A stretch of 64,000 nt of DNA, taken from Nocardia sp. BSTN01 (GTDB lineage: Bacteria; Actinomycetota; Actinomycetes; Mycobacteriales; Mycobacteriaceae). Numbering within the stretch: the first letter of the stretch is position 1; the number at the start of each line of letters is the position of its first letter. The notes beneath the pieces are model-generated. The model ran no database searches, was not told the origin of the DNA, and worked only from the letters and a program-made list of their open reading frames with translations. Positions 26,948 to 35,914 of the stretch are shown piece after piece. The stretch lies in contig NZ_JADKYP010000009.1 of the NCBI RefSeq assembly GCF_015354405.1, positions 1-64,000 on the forward strand, written 5' to 3'. The position numbers and the translations under genes were made by a program.

Positions 26948-27665
26948 ATCCGGCGCCGCGCAGGGTGTGGATCATCGGTTCGCGCCCGCTGTCGATCTTC
27001 TTGCGCAGATAGGAGACATAGAGCTCGACGATATTGGAGCGTCCGCCGAAGTCGTAGCTCCAGACCCGGTCCAGGATCTGTGCCTTGCTCAGCACACGGC
27101 GGGGGTTGCGCATGAAATAGCGCAGCAGTTCGAATTCCGTGGAGGTCAGGGTGATCGGTTCGCCCGCGCGAGTCACCTCGTGGCTGTCCTCGTCGAGCAT
27201 CAGATCACCCACCACGATCTGAGCGTCGTTGTCGACGGTGGTGATACCGGTGCGGCGCAGCAGCGCGCGCAGGCGCAGGACGACCTCTTCGATGCTGAAC
27301 GGTTTGGTGACGTAGTCGTCGCCGCCGGCGGTGAGACCGGCGATGCGGTCCTCGACCGAATCCTTCGCGGTCAGCAGCAGCACCGGCAGATACGGCAGAT
27401 CGCGGCGCAGCTTCGCGAGCACCTCGAGCCCCGTCATATCGGGCAGCATCACGTCGAGAACCACCACGTCGGGGCGGTTCTCGCGGGCGGCGGTGACCGC
27501 GGTGCGGCCATCGGCGGCGGTGACGACCTGCCAGCCTTCGTAGCGCAGCGCCATCGACACCATTTCCGCGAGCACCGGTTCGTCGTCGACGACGAGGACG
27601 GTCACGGGGCTGCCGTCCGCGCGGCGCATCACGACGCGTTCGGCCGGGGTGTTCGTGGTGGTCAT
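26925..27665 (-). CDS. OmpR/PhoB-class response regulator, TrcR-like
   Basis: A 246-residue regulator. The receiver domain (about 22-135) has the acidic pair in VVDDEP, the phosphoacceptor Asp71 in VVLDVMLPD and the Lys in YVTKPFS. A winged-helix output domain follows (about 150-243), with EFELLRYFMRNPRRVLSK and ending TLRGAGYVLKPAG. ATG at 27665 is well placed; upstream open frame is spurious. It is transcribed with the kinase and GT39 copy 2, and divergently from a membrane-anchored protein gene that may share its regulation. Confidence 0.93.
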   Translation of the reverse strand: MTTTNTPAERVVMRRADGSPVTVLVVDDEPVLAEMVSMALRYEGWQVVTAADGRTAVTAARENRPDVVVLDVMLPDMTGLEVLAKLRRDLPYLPVLLLTAKDSVEDRIAGLTAGGDDYVTKPFSIEEVVLRLRALLRRTGITTVDNDAQIVVGDLMLDEDSHEVTRAGEPITLTSTEFELLRYFMRNPRRVLSKAQILDRVWSYDFGGRSNIVELYVSYLRKKIDSGREPMIHTLRGAGYVLKPAG

Positions 27666-27868
27666 GACCCCAGTCTGGGGACGGCTGCTATGCGTCCGCT
27701 GTGCCATGTCTGGGGGTCGGCTGTGAGTGCGGCGGTCGCGGCCCGCCCACCACAGCGAGTACCGAACGAGTCCACAGCGCAGACCCAGCTTCGCACCGCA
27801 GGGTTGACCGAGCAACGCGATCGCGGCATCGACGGCCCGCGATCGTCTTCGACGACAAGGAGTACGCG

Positions 27869-28576
27869 ATGACCGAGCCCACCTCACAGCCGCCGGCCAG
27901 GCCCACCCCACAGCCGCCGGCCGGGCCGGAACACACCTGGGGCGCACCGCAGACCCAGCCGGCCGCCATCTGGTCGACGAAGAAGTCGCTGGCCGCGGTC
28001 GGCATCGCCGCGGTGATCGCGGCGGCCGGGGGCGGCGTCGTCTACGCGGCCACCCATTCCGGCGGCAGTGAGCACGGCGGTCCGGGCGGCCCCGGAACCA
28101 GCTGGGGTGGCGGGCGCGATGCCGCGGGTCCCGGCGGTATGGGCATGACGGGCGCGAGCCTGCACGGCCAGTTCGTGATCTCCGACGGCAACGGCGGCTA
28201 CACCACCGAGATCACCCAGACCGGCACGGTGACCGCGGTCTCGGACACCTCGATCACCGCCAAGAGCGCCGACAACTTCAGCCAGACCTACACGATTTCC
28301 GGCAGCACCCAGCATTCGGAGGTGAAAGTCGGTGACACCGTGCGCATTCAGGGCACGGAGGCGAACGGGACCGCGACCGCGACGGCGATCACGAGCGGCA
28401 CCGAATCCGGTCAGATGGGTGGCCGCACCGGACGGTCGAGCCGCTTCGGCGGGATGGCGCAGGGCGGCGATCCGGGGCAGAACGGTCCTGGCCCGGGTGG
28501 TGCGGCTCCCGGACAGGGCGGCGGACCCGGTATGGCACCGCCGATGGACGGCGCGCCGAATCAACCCAACGGCTGA
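27869..28576 (+). CDS. membrane-anchored exported protein with small OB-like domain
   Basis: A 235-residue protein. A Pro/Gln-rich cytosolic N-terminus (residues 1-36) precedes one membrane helix (about 40-60) and a Gly-rich spacer. A compact beta domain follows (about 95-165) with ITQTGTVTAVSDTSITAKS and VKVGDTVRIQGTEANG, reminiscent of DUF5666-like OB folds. The end is Gly/Pro-rich. AAGGAG precedes the ATG. It is divergent from the TrcRS-like operon, suggesting joint control of an envelope function. Confidence 0.7.
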   Translation: MTEPTSQPPARPTPQPPAGPEHTWGAPQTQPAAIWSTKKSLAAVGIAAVIAAAGGGVVYAATHSGGSEHGGPGGPGTSWGGGRDAAGPGGMGMTGASLHGQFVISDGNGGYTTEITQTGTVTAVSDTSITAKSADNFSQTYTISGSTQHSEVKVGDTVRIQGTEANGTATATAITSGTESGQMGGRTGRSSRFGGMAQGGDPGQNGPGPGGAAPGQGGGPGMAPPMDGAPNQPNG

Positions 28577-28620
28577 TTTCCCACTCCGGCCGCCCGGCAC
28601 ACCTCTGGCAAACTGGGCGA

Positions 28621-29175
28621 ATGGACAGCGATGCGGTGCTCGTGCCCATGGGTCTGGGGCATTTGCGGCAGGTATTGGATCTGGGGCACGAGGTGTTCGA
28701 CACCGACGTCAAGCCCTACACGTCGTGGTCCTTGACGTCGGTGGCCGAGCACCTCGATTCGGCGGACAACGCCTGCTGGGTGGCGTTGGATTCGGATCGG
28801 GTGGTGGGATTCGTCCTCGGATCCATGGAATTCGAACTCCGGGACGACTGGGGATACCTCGAATGGGTCGCGGTGGCACCGGACATGCAGGGACGCGGAC
28901 TGGCGCGGCGACTGGTGGATATCTGTTCGGAGGCGTTGTTCGCGCGGGGAGCCCGGCGCATCGTGACCGACGTGGAGCAGAGCAACACCGCCTCGGCCAC
29001 ATTGATGACCCGCAGCGGATTCAGTCCGGCCGCCTCGGTCACCTTGTTCGTCCGGCCCAATCCCGCCGAGCCGGAACCGGATTCGGAGGCGCCGCTGCCG
29101 CCGATCGCACCGGGCGCCAAACGAGCGTTGATCCGGCGCGGCCGCCTCGCCGGCGACAACCGCGGCCCGCACTGA
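28621..29175 (+). CDS. GNAT-family N-acetyltransferase
   Basis: A 184-residue protein with a complete GNAT core. The beta-4 strand reads GYLEWVAVAP, followed by the acetyl-CoA-binding loop MQGRGLARRLVD (Q/RxxGxG/A), then the later SNTASATLMTRSGF that closes the fold. A 35-residue Pro-rich, then basic tail follows. The substrate cannot be predicted; RimI-like activity on protein N-termini is possible. It lies 44 bp after the membrane-anchored protein gene. Confidence 0.85.
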   Translation: MDSDAVLVPMGLGHLRQVLDLGHEVFDTDVKPYTSWSLTSVAEHLDSADNACWVALDSDRVVGFVLGSMEFELRDDWGYLEWVAVAPDMQGRGLARRLVDICSEALFARGARRIVTDVEQSNTASATLMTRSGFSPAASVTLFVRPNPAEPEPDSEAPLPPIAPGAKRALIRRGRLAGDNRGPH

Positions 29176-29203
29176 ACCGGGCGAAACTCACCGCGGGCGG
29201 GCG

Positions 29204-29659
29204 TTATCCGATCCGCCCCTGCCGCATAGCCGGCGCCCCGCCGAGAGCGCCGACGCCGGATGCACGGCCGTCGTGGGACCCACGGTCGACGCACACGGCC
29301 CGCACCAGGAAGTAGTTCAGGACCGGAATCAGCAGTTCCACCGGCGTCATGAGCACATAGAACCAATTCGGTTCCCCGCTCACCGCCCACGCCAGCATCC
29401 GGGCGAGCCCGCCGGCGAAGAAGACGGCGCCGAGGGCGTTGATCGCCGGCCCTCGGCGCTCCACATCGCGCGCACACCACGCCACGGCCAGGCCGTAGGC
29501 GCCGAACACGACCGCGTAGAAGCGCATATCGGAATCGACGGTGGCGTTCACCGGGCCGCCGCCGATGATGCTGGCGGTGCCGAATACCAAGTGCGCCAGC
29601 GCGATCCCCGCACAGACGAGCCCGAACACCAGTAGCCAGATCTGCAGCACTCGTCGCAT
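29204..29659 (-). CDS. DUF4345-like four-helix membrane protein
   Basis: A 151-residue membrane protein with four hydrophobic helices and the order typical of DUF4345: an N-terminal helix, FGTASIIGG, then SDMRFYAVVFGAYGLAVAWCARDVERRG. No enzymatic function is known. Start codon at 29659. It is divergent from a TetR gene with a weak dyad between them, so it is a plausible target of that regulator. Confidence 0.75.
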   Translation of the reverse strand: MRRVLQIWLLVFGLVCAGIALAHLVFGTASIIGGGPVNATVDSDMRFYAVVFGAYGLAVAWCARDVERRGPAINALGAVFFAGGLARMLAWAVSGEPNWFYVLMTPVELLIPVLNYFLVRAVCVDRGSHDGRASGVGALGGAPAMRQGRIG

Positions 29660-29668
29660 GCCGACCCC

Positions 29669-29688
29669 TATTAGACGGTTGTTGAATA
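29669..29688. promoter_or_regulatory. possible TetR operator
   Basis: TATTAGACGGTTGTTGAATA is an imperfect dyad (arms TATTAGAC and GTTGAATA, 6 of 8 pairs) in the only AT-rich part of the short gap between the divergent DUF4345-like and tetR genes. Confidence 0.35.
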
Positions 29689-29747
29689 AGGTCCACGGTA
29701 GGCCGCTTCCCGGGTTCGCGTCAACACCGCACGCCTACGATGAGCAG

Positions 29748-30350
29748 ATGCCGAGCCGACGCCGACTCACCCCCGAGCAGCGCCGCGACGAATTGATGGA
29801 CGTGGGCGCGCGATTGTTCGGCGAACGCTCATTCGACGAGGTCGCGATGGAGGACATCGCCGCCCAGGCCGGCGCCTCCCGCGCCCTGATGTACCACTAC
29901 TTCCCCACCAAGGGGGAGTTCTTCGCGGCCATCTGGAAACGGGCGCACGATCGACTGCTCGCCGAACTGCGCATCGATCCCGAGGAGCCGGTTCGCACCG
30001 CTGTCTACCGCAGCCTGGTGGCCCATCTGGATTTCTACCGCGCCCACATTCCACTGGTTCTCATCGCCAACCGCACCGCCTTGGCGGCCGATCCGGCGGT
30101 ACGCGGTCCGGTGGTCGAGGATCTGAATGCCCTGTGCGAGCGCGTCCTCGACGCATGTGGCGCCACGGGGCATACGCGCGAGGTGGCCGCCGCGGCGCTG
30201 GCCGGATGGATCGCCTTCATCCGCGAGGTGGCCGTCGAATGGCTTGCCCATCAGCGTATTTCGCGCGACGAAGTGCTGCGGATGTGCATGGCGACCTTGG
30301 ACGCCACCGCGGGAGCACAGCTCGATCTGACCGCGCCGCCGCGACGCTGA
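29748..30350 (+). CDS. TetR-family transcriptional regulator
   Basis: A 200-residue regulator. The helix-turn-helix lies within residues 10-55 (RDELMDVGARLFGERSFDEV, DIAAQAGASRALMYHYFPTK), and a helical ligand domain follows. ATG at 29748 was chosen because it is the first in frame after the divergent promoter. The ligand is unknown. Neighbours are DUF4345 (divergent) and the ABC-2 permease (convergent). Confidence 0.88.
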   Translation: MPSRRRLTPEQRRDELMDVGARLFGERSFDEVAMEDIAAQAGASRALMYHYFPTKGEFFAAIWKRAHDRLLAELRIDPEEPVRTAVYRSLVAHLDFYRAHIPLVLIANRTALAADPAVRGPVVEDLNALCERVLDACGATGHTREVAAAALAGWIAFIREVAVEWLAHQRISRDEVLRMCMATLDATAGAQLDLTAPPRR

Positions 30351-30391
30351 GGCACTGGGCACGGCACCGGCGCCGGGCGAGCCGTGGTCGC

Positions 30392-31144
30392 CTATCGCTG
30401 GGAGAGCCGATCGAATATCGCACTGGCCGCGCCGAATCCGAGTACCGCGAGCCCCGCACACCAGGCGAGGGCCCATGCGGCGCTTCCGCCGGTCCCGCTC
30501 GAATTCAGCAGGCCGCGCACGGTGTCGACCACGGGTGTGGCGGGTTGATAGTCGGCGAAGCCGCGCAGCCATCCGGGCATGGTGGAGGTCTGCACGAACG
30601 CGCTGCTGATGTAGGGGATGAACATGATCGCGTAGGTCATCCCGCCGGCCGCTTCCGGATTCTTCGCCACCAGCCCCAGCGCCACCGCGATCCAGCAGAT
30701 CGCCACCACGAACAGCACGATCATGGCCAGTGCGCCCAGCCAGCCCAGCGCATCCGCGTGCGGGCGATAGCCGAGCAGTACGGCCACGGCCACCGCGATC
30801 ACGATGGCCGCGAGATTGCGCGCCACCCCCTCGCCGACGTGCCCGGCGAGGATCGCCTGCCGGAACATCGGCAGCGTCCGGAACCGGTCGATACTGCCCC
30901 TGGTCATATCCGCCGAAACCGCGGTCGCGGTGATGGACGCGCCGAATCCGGTGCACAACAACATGATTCCGGGCACCACATAGTCGAGGTAGGAGCCGCC
31001 GACGTCGATCGCGCCGCCGAAGACGTAGGTGAACAGCAGCATCACCAGGATCGGCATGAGCAGCGAGATGATCAGCGTGTCCGGACTGCGCAGGGTGTGC
31101 CGGGCGCACCGGCGGAACATCACCGCCGAATCCGCGGCGATCAT
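30392..31144 (-). CDS. ABC-2 type (DrrB-like) exporter permease
   Basis: A 250-residue permease with six hydrophobic segments. It starts MIAADSAVMFRRCARHTLRS and contains the conserved GRP-like signature of daunorubicin/lipid exporters in the region DMTRGSIDRFRTLPM. It follows the GT1 glycosyltransferase gene by 2 bp, so the two are one operon. The ATP-binding partner (DrrA-like) expected beside it is missing from this window. The pair suggests export of a glycosylated lipid or natural product. Confidence 0.85.
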   Translation of the reverse strand: MIAADSAVMFRRCARHTLRSPDTLIISLLMPILVMLLFTYVFGGAIDVGGSYLDYVVPGIMLLCTGFGASITATAVSADMTRGSIDRFRTLPMFRQAILAGHVGEGVARNLAAIVIAVAVAVLLGYRPHADALGWLGALAMIVLFVVAICWIAVALGLVAKNPEAAGGMTYAIMFIPYISSAFVQTSTMPGWLRGFADYQPATPVVDTVRGLLNSSGTGGSAAWALAWCAGLAVLGFGAASAIFDRLSQR

Positions 31145-31146
31145 CC

Positions 31147-32424
31147 TCACCGGGCTGCCGCCTCGACGATATCGGCGGCATGGGCGGCGGCGCCCTCGGT
31201 GCGCAACGTGGCCGCGAATTGATGTGCGCGAGCGCGGCGTTCGGGTTCCAGTAGCGTGGTCACGCCGCGCACGAGTCGTTCGGTGGTGAGGTCGGTGAAA
31301 CGCAGATGTGCGCCGAGGCCGAGCCGGTCCACCTGCCCGCCCCACATCGGCTGTTCGAACGACACCGAGCACACCAGCGTCGGCAGACCGGCGCGCAGAC
31401 TCTCGAACAACGTGCCGATCCCACCGTGATGCACCGCGGCCGCGCAGTACGGGAACACCAGGTCGTGGGCGAACGGGCCGACCACCTTCACGGTCGAATC
31501 ACCCTGTCTACGAACGGTTTCCATACCGCTCCAGCCCGCACTCACCAATGCCCGCACGCCGAGCCGCCGCGACACCTCGCGCACCATGGCCAGGACGGCG
31601 GCGGGATCGCTGATCGGCATACTGCCGAATCCGAAGAACACCGGCGCCTCCCCCGCGCGCACCCAGGACAGGATGGCGGTGTGGTCGTCGCCGAGTTCGC
31701 CGACCGCATGCCGGGTCCGCTGATCCAGCGTCAGGAATCCGGTGAACGGGCGCCGGCCGTCCCACTGCGCCGGTAGTCCGGGCACCAGCGCCGGATCGTA
31801 GATCTGCACCTCGGGGACCCGCCGCCGCGCCAGCACCGCCGCGATACTCGCCCGCGACTTCGGCAGTCCGAGCATGCCGCGCAGATCGTTCAGATAGCGC
31901 ATGAACACGATGCGCCGCAGATTCTCGGCCACCGCCCATGTCGCGCGATTCACCGGCGCGGGCGGCGCCCAGTTCGCCGGCAGCGCACCCGGGAAGGGGT
32001 AGGCCCCGTTCGCCCGCGCCGGGTAGTAGTGCAGACTCACCAGCGGCACATCCATCGCCTCGGCGACCGAGCAGGCCCGGTCCTCGGTGACGGTGCTCGC
32101 CACGATCAGGTCGGCGCCCGCGCACACCTCGACCACCTCGCGGTTCATCCGATCGGCGTAGTCGGCCATCTGCCGGGCGACCAGTTGCATCAGCCGCAGC
32201 GTATTGCCCGCGGCGAGGGCCCGCTGCCCGTCCTCGGAGCTGTAGAGCTGCTGCACATCGGGCCCGCAGGCGCGCGCGGCGAGCCCCGCCGAGGTGGCGA
32301 AATCGACCAGATTCGGCGGCACGCCCAGCACCACGTCGTGGCCCCGGCGCCGCAATTCCAGCCCCAGGGCCAGCACCGGTTGCACGTCGCCGCGGGTGCC
32401 GGTCAGCGGAATGGCGATTCTCAT
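31147..32424 (-). CDS. GT1 glycosyltransferase (MGT/sterol-glucosyltransferase type)
   Basis: A 425-residue two-Rossmann-domain UDP-sugar glycosyltransferase. The N-terminus (IAIPLTGTRGDVQPVLALG) is typical of sterol, macrolide and mycobacterial glycopeptidolipid transferases. The C-terminal donor motif is present around residues 330-380 (FPYCAAAVHHGGIGTLFESL, then E-Q-P within SFEQPMWGGQV). The acceptor cannot be told from sequence. It is encoded with the lone ABC-2 permease and divergently from the GT4-P450 fusion, suggesting one biosynthetic locus. Confidence 0.9.
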   Translation of the reverse strand: MRIAIPLTGTRGDVQPVLALGLELRRRGHDVVLGVPPNLVDFATSAGLAARACGPDVQQLYSSEDGQRALAAGNTLRLMQLVARQMADYADRMNREVVEVCAGADLIVASTVTEDRACSVAEAMDVPLVSLHYYPARANGAYPFPGALPANWAPPAPVNRATWAVAENLRRIVFMRYLNDLRGMLGLPKSRASIAAVLARRRVPEVQIYDPALVPGLPAQWDGRRPFTGFLTLDQRTRHAVGELGDDHTAILSWVRAGEAPVFFGFGSMPISDPAAVLAMVREVSRRLGVRALVSAGWSGMETVRRQGDSTVKVVGPFAHDLVFPYCAAAVHHGGIGTLFESLRAGLPTLVCSVSFEQPMWGGQVDRLGLGAHLRFTDLTTERLVRGVTTLLEPERRARAHQFAATLRTEGAAAHAADIVEAAAR

Positions 32425-32489
32425 GTCGAGTTATCTCCCCTTTTCCCGAGAGCGCAACACTTTCGGCCGAGAAACCCGATGGGGACACT

Positions 32490-35108
32490 ATGGGATATCG
32501 AACAACCGGGCGCGTGGGTAACGTGCCGGGCGTGCACATCGCCATGTTCATGGACTATCACCCGGCGACGCTGGGCGGGGTGCAGACCGCGGTGGCCGCA
32601 TTGCGCCACGGCCTCGAACGCGCCGGACATCGGGTGACGCTGTTCGTGGCGCCACTGTCGGGCGCGGCGATGCCGCCGGATATGGCATCCGACGACGGGG
32701 TGGTCGAACTGGCTCCCCTGGCCGGCGCGGTGGTGAACGGCTTTCCGATGGTGCTGCCGACCGCGCGCAACGCCGCGCTGATCGATGCCGCCTTCGCCGC
32801 CCGCGGCCCCGTCGATCTCGTCCACACCCACACCACCTACGGTGTGGCGATCGCGGGGATGAAAGCCGCACGGCGGCACCGTATTCCGCTGATACACACC
32901 GCGCAGAGCCGCGACGACGCCTTCATCGAGCACACCGCCCCGGCGCCCTACCTCTCGGCGCTCGCGCTGCGAATCCTGCACGGCCGCTTCGTCACCCATC
33001 CCGCGCGGATGCCGCGGGGCCCGCAGAGCCGGGCGGCCCGGCACGCGTGGCACACCATCGTGGGCCAGGGGCAGGCCGCCGACCGGGTCATCGCACCGAC
33101 CCGCCATTTCGCGGATCTGCTGCTCGACCACGGCCTCACCCGGCCGATCCGGGTGGTCTCCAACGGCGTCGACGACGCACTGCTCGACGATCAGCGGCCC
33201 GCGGCCGCCCGCGACATCGACGCTCCGCTGCGGTTGCTCTGGTGCGGACGGCTCTCCGCGGAGAAGCGACTGCTCGAATCGATCGAGGCGGTGCGGCGCG
33301 TCCCGGCCTGCACCCTCGACGTATACGGCGAGGGCGAACTGTCCGCACGCGCGGCCGCGGTGGTCGCCGAACACGGGCTCTCGGATCGAATTACACTGCA
33401 CGGCCGGGTTTCTCAGCAGCAGTGCCTCGATGTCATGGCCGCCGCGGACGCCCTGCTGTTTCCGTCGTGGGGTTTCGACACCCAGGGCATGGTGCTGCTC
33501 GAAGCGATCGCCACCGGCCTGCCTGTGTTGTACTGCGATCCGGACCTGGCCGAATCCGTTCCGGCGGGCGGCGGTCTGCGCGCCGGCGACGCCTCCCCCG
33601 CGGCGCTGGCGGAGACGATCGGCGTGCTGGTGAACGACCGCGGCGGGCTGCTCTCGATGCGTGCCGAGATGACCCGTCATCGCGATTCGGTGCGACAGTC
33701 CGGCCGCATCGACGCGATCGTCGAGGTCTATGAGCAGGCACGGGCCGACCTCGAGCCCGCCGCACAGCGACCGGTGCCACAGCGGCTGTCCGACGTGCCC
33801 ACCGCGCCCGGCGCCCTGCCGCTGATCGGCCACAGCCTGCGCGCCCTGCGCGACGCCCCGGGATTCGTGACCTCGCTCGGCGAACTCGGCCCGATCGTGC
33901 GCATCCGGTTCGGCCGCAAGACCGGCTATGTGCTGACCACGCCGGAGCTGGTGCGCGAGATCGGTCTCGGCGACGCGGAATTGAATCGCGACGATCTGCG
34001 GGAAGCGATCGCCGATGTGGCCGGCGGTTCGGTGAACGTACTGCGCGGCGCCGAACACAAACTGCGCCGGCGCATGATCGCGCCCGCCCTGCGGCAGAGC
34101 CGGCTCGCCGAATACACGGTCACCGCGGCCGAACTCGCCGACACCTGGTCGGCCGCACTGCCCGCGGGCGTCCGGGTCGACCTGATGGACGAGGCGCACG
34201 GCCTGATCCTCGACACCGTGTCCTCGACCCTGTTCACCGCCGAATTCAGCGAGGAGGCCCGGCGCCGGATTCGCGACAACGTGCCGTGGCTGCTGAGCCA
34301 GGTCATTCTGCGCACCGCCCTGCCGCCTCAGATCCGCCGCCTGCGGGTGATCGCGAATCGGCGCTGGGAGCGCAAGGCGCGCCACCTGCGGGCCGCGATC
34401 GGCGCCGCGATCACCGAGTACCGCCGCCGCGACGAGGATTTCAACGATGTGGTGTCGGCGTTGATCCGTCACACCGATCCCGAGACCGGCGCCCGACTGT
34501 CGGACGACCACATCATCGACGAAGCCATTCTGATGCTGGCCGGTGGGGTGGGGTCGATGGCCTCGCTCACCGGCTGGCTCTGGCACGAGGTGATGCGGCG
34601 TCCCGATATCGCCGAACGGGTACGAGCCGAACTCGACGATGTGGTCGGCGCCGGACCGGTCCGCGCGGAACACATCGGCAAGCTCAACTACCTGAAACAG
34701 GTTGTCTCGGAAACTCTTCGGTTCTGGGGGCCGTGGATCAGCGCCGGGAACGCGTCCGGGCCGGTGACCGTCGGCGGGCTCACCATTCCCGACGGCACCG
34801 CCATCATGTTCAGCCCATATCTGGTCCAGCACGACCCGTGCCACTTCCCGAATCCCGAGGCCTTCGATCCGGACCGCTGGTCGCCCGCCCGCACCGGTGA
34901 GATCGACAAGCAGGCGAACCTGTCCTTCGGCGTCGGTCGCCGGCGCTGCCTGGGCGATCACTTCGCGCTGCTGGAGATCACGCTCGCCTCGGCGGCGCTG
35001 CTGGCGCGATGGCGGCCCGAGCCGGATCCGGCCTACGTCGTGCGGGCCTCGAACCGGGACTTCGTCCTCTCGCCGTCGGCGATTCCGGTGACCCTGCACC
35101 GGCGCTAG
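32490..35108 (+). CDS. fusion of GT4 glycosyltransferase and cytochrome P450
   Basis: One uninterrupted 872-codon gene encodes two enzymes. Residues about 15-425 form a GT4 glycosyltransferase: LGGVQTAV near the start, LLWCGRLSAEKRLLESI and the donor-side E-x7-E region FDTQGMVLLEAIATG. Residues about 435-872 form a P450: PGALPLIGH, the ExxR motif in SETLRFWGPW, and the heme loop FGVGRRRCLGDHFA. The I-helix reads AGGVGSMAS, lacking the usual acid-Thr pair. ATG at 32490 has a GGGGAC box; a GTG at 32532 is the alternative. The 3' end shares CTAG with the convergent DinB-like gene. Intact motifs on both sides argue that both halves fold. Confidence 0.85.
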   Translation: MGYRTTGRVGNVPGVHIAMFMDYHPATLGGVQTAVAALRHGLERAGHRVTLFVAPLSGAAMPPDMASDDGVVELAPLAGAVVNGFPMVLPTARNAALIDAAFAARGPVDLVHTHTTYGVAIAGMKAARRHRIPLIHTAQSRDDAFIEHTAPAPYLSALALRILHGRFVTHPARMPRGPQSRAARHAWHTIVGQGQAADRVIAPTRHFADLLLDHGLTRPIRVVSNGVDDALLDDQRPAAARDIDAPLRLLWCGRLSAEKRLLESIEAVRRVPACTLDVYGEGELSARAAAVVAEHGLSDRITLHGRVSQQQCLDVMAAADALLFPSWGFDTQGMVLLEAIATGLPVLYCDPDLAESVPAGGGLRAGDASPAALAETIGVLVNDRGGLLSMRAEMTRHRDSVRQSGRIDAIVEVYEQARADLEPAAQRPVPQRLSDVPTAPGALPLIGHSLRALRDAPGFVTSLGELGPIVRIRFGRKTGYVLTTPELVREIGLGDAELNRDDLREAIADVAGGSVNVLRGAEHKLRRRMIAPALRQSRLAEYTVTAAELADTWSAALPAGVRVDLMDEAHGLILDTVSSTLFTAEFSEEARRRIRDNVPWLLSQVILRTALPPQIRRLRVIANRRWERKARHLRAAIGAAITEYRRRDEDFNDVVSALIRHTDPETGARLSDDHIIDEAILMLAGGVGSMASLTGWLWHEVMRRPDIAERVRAELDDVVGAGPVRAEHIGKLNYLKQVVSETLRFWGPWISAGNASGPVTVGGLTIPDGTAIMFSPYLVQHDPCHFPNPEAFDPDRWSPARTGEIDKQANLSFGVGRRRCLGDHFALLEITLASAALLARWRPEPDPAYVVRASNRDFVLSPSAIPVTLHRR

Positions 35109-35617
35109 CGGCGGCGCAACAGCACTCCGCGGATGAACGCCGCCTGACCGGAGTGCTGGATATCGTCGTCGACCACGCTGATCAGCCGCACGCCGAGGGT
35201 CACCGGCGGATCCCAGCGGGTGTCGACGATCCGCGGCAGGTCGGCGTCGGCGAGGGTGCGGACGTAGTCGACGGTGCGGTCGTGCACGGCGTCGTGATAG
35301 CCCAGCAGCAATTCGGCCGAGATACCGCCGAGGGCCGCCACCTCGTCCGGATCGTCGCCGTATCCGGTGGCCGACTCGTCGAAGGGCAGATCGAAGCGGC
35401 GCGACCAGCCGGCCGCCGTCCACACCTGTTCGGTGCCGGCCACATCGGCGATGTGGTCGTCCTGCACGCGGGTCAGATGCCAGATCAGCCAGGCGATGGA
35501 ATTGGCCCCAGGGTCCAGCCGCGCGGCCAGTTCCTCCTGGGTGAGCCCGGCGACCGCGCCGTGCACGTTCTCCTTGATCCGCCCGAAGGCGTCTGCCAGC
35601 AGATCGGTGCTCGTCAT
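35105..35617 (-). CDS. DinB-family protein
   Basis: A 170-residue four-helix-bundle protein of the DinB/mycothiol-dependent maleylpyruvate isomerase-like superfamily. The metal-binding His pattern is visible as SIAWLIWHLTRVQDDHIADV, then a third His in DDDIQHSGQAAFIRG. Such proteins often bind a divalent metal and may be thiol transferases. ATG at 35617 was chosen over upstream frames. Its stop overlaps that of the convergent fusion gene. Confidence 0.82.
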   Translation of the reverse strand: MTSTDLLADAFGRIKENVHGAVAGLTQEELAARLDPGANSIAWLIWHLTRVQDDHIADVAGTEQVWTAAGWSRRFDLPFDESATGYGDDPDEVAALGGISAELLLGYHDAVHDRTVDYVRTLADADLPRIVDTRWDPPVTLGVRLISVVDDDIQHSGQAAFIRGVLLRRR

Positions 35618-35821
35618 GGTGGTATGCAAACACACCGGACCGACAGTTCGGCGGTACCGCGGTGAATATGCCCGCTCACAAGGTGTTTCACGGTGATTCA
35701 CCGGCCCGTCCCGCACCGGCGTGCCGAGAGTGGAAGACCGACAGAGAGTTCGGTACGTTCCTGCTACCCTGGACGACAGTCCGGTTACGGATGTCCGGCC
35801 GGGCGGCTAACCAAGCCTCTT

Positions 35822-35855
35822 GTCCTACAACAGATGTGGGGTGACGCTGTAGGAC
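35822..35855. promoter_or_regulatory. inverted repeat upstream of the tandem P450 operon
   Basis: GTCCTACA (35822-35829) and TGTAGGAC (35848-35855) are exact inverted copies with an 18-bp spacer, 60 bp before the TTG start of the first P450 gene. It could be an operator with widely spaced half-sites or a leader hairpin. The rest of the 297-bp gap 35618-35914 shows nothing else convincing. Confidence 0.4.
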
Positions 35856-35914
35856 CATACCGACAGCGGAATTCTTCGTCGCGCTCGACAGTTCATTCTC
35901 TGGAGTCACATCTT

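Noticed and set aside
32421-35633. A 1070-codon open frame on the minus strand opposite the GT4-P450 gene
   Set aside because: Its product is rich in Arg, Gly, His and Gln with no family motif. It is the antisense shadow of a high-GC gene whose plus-strand motifs are complete.
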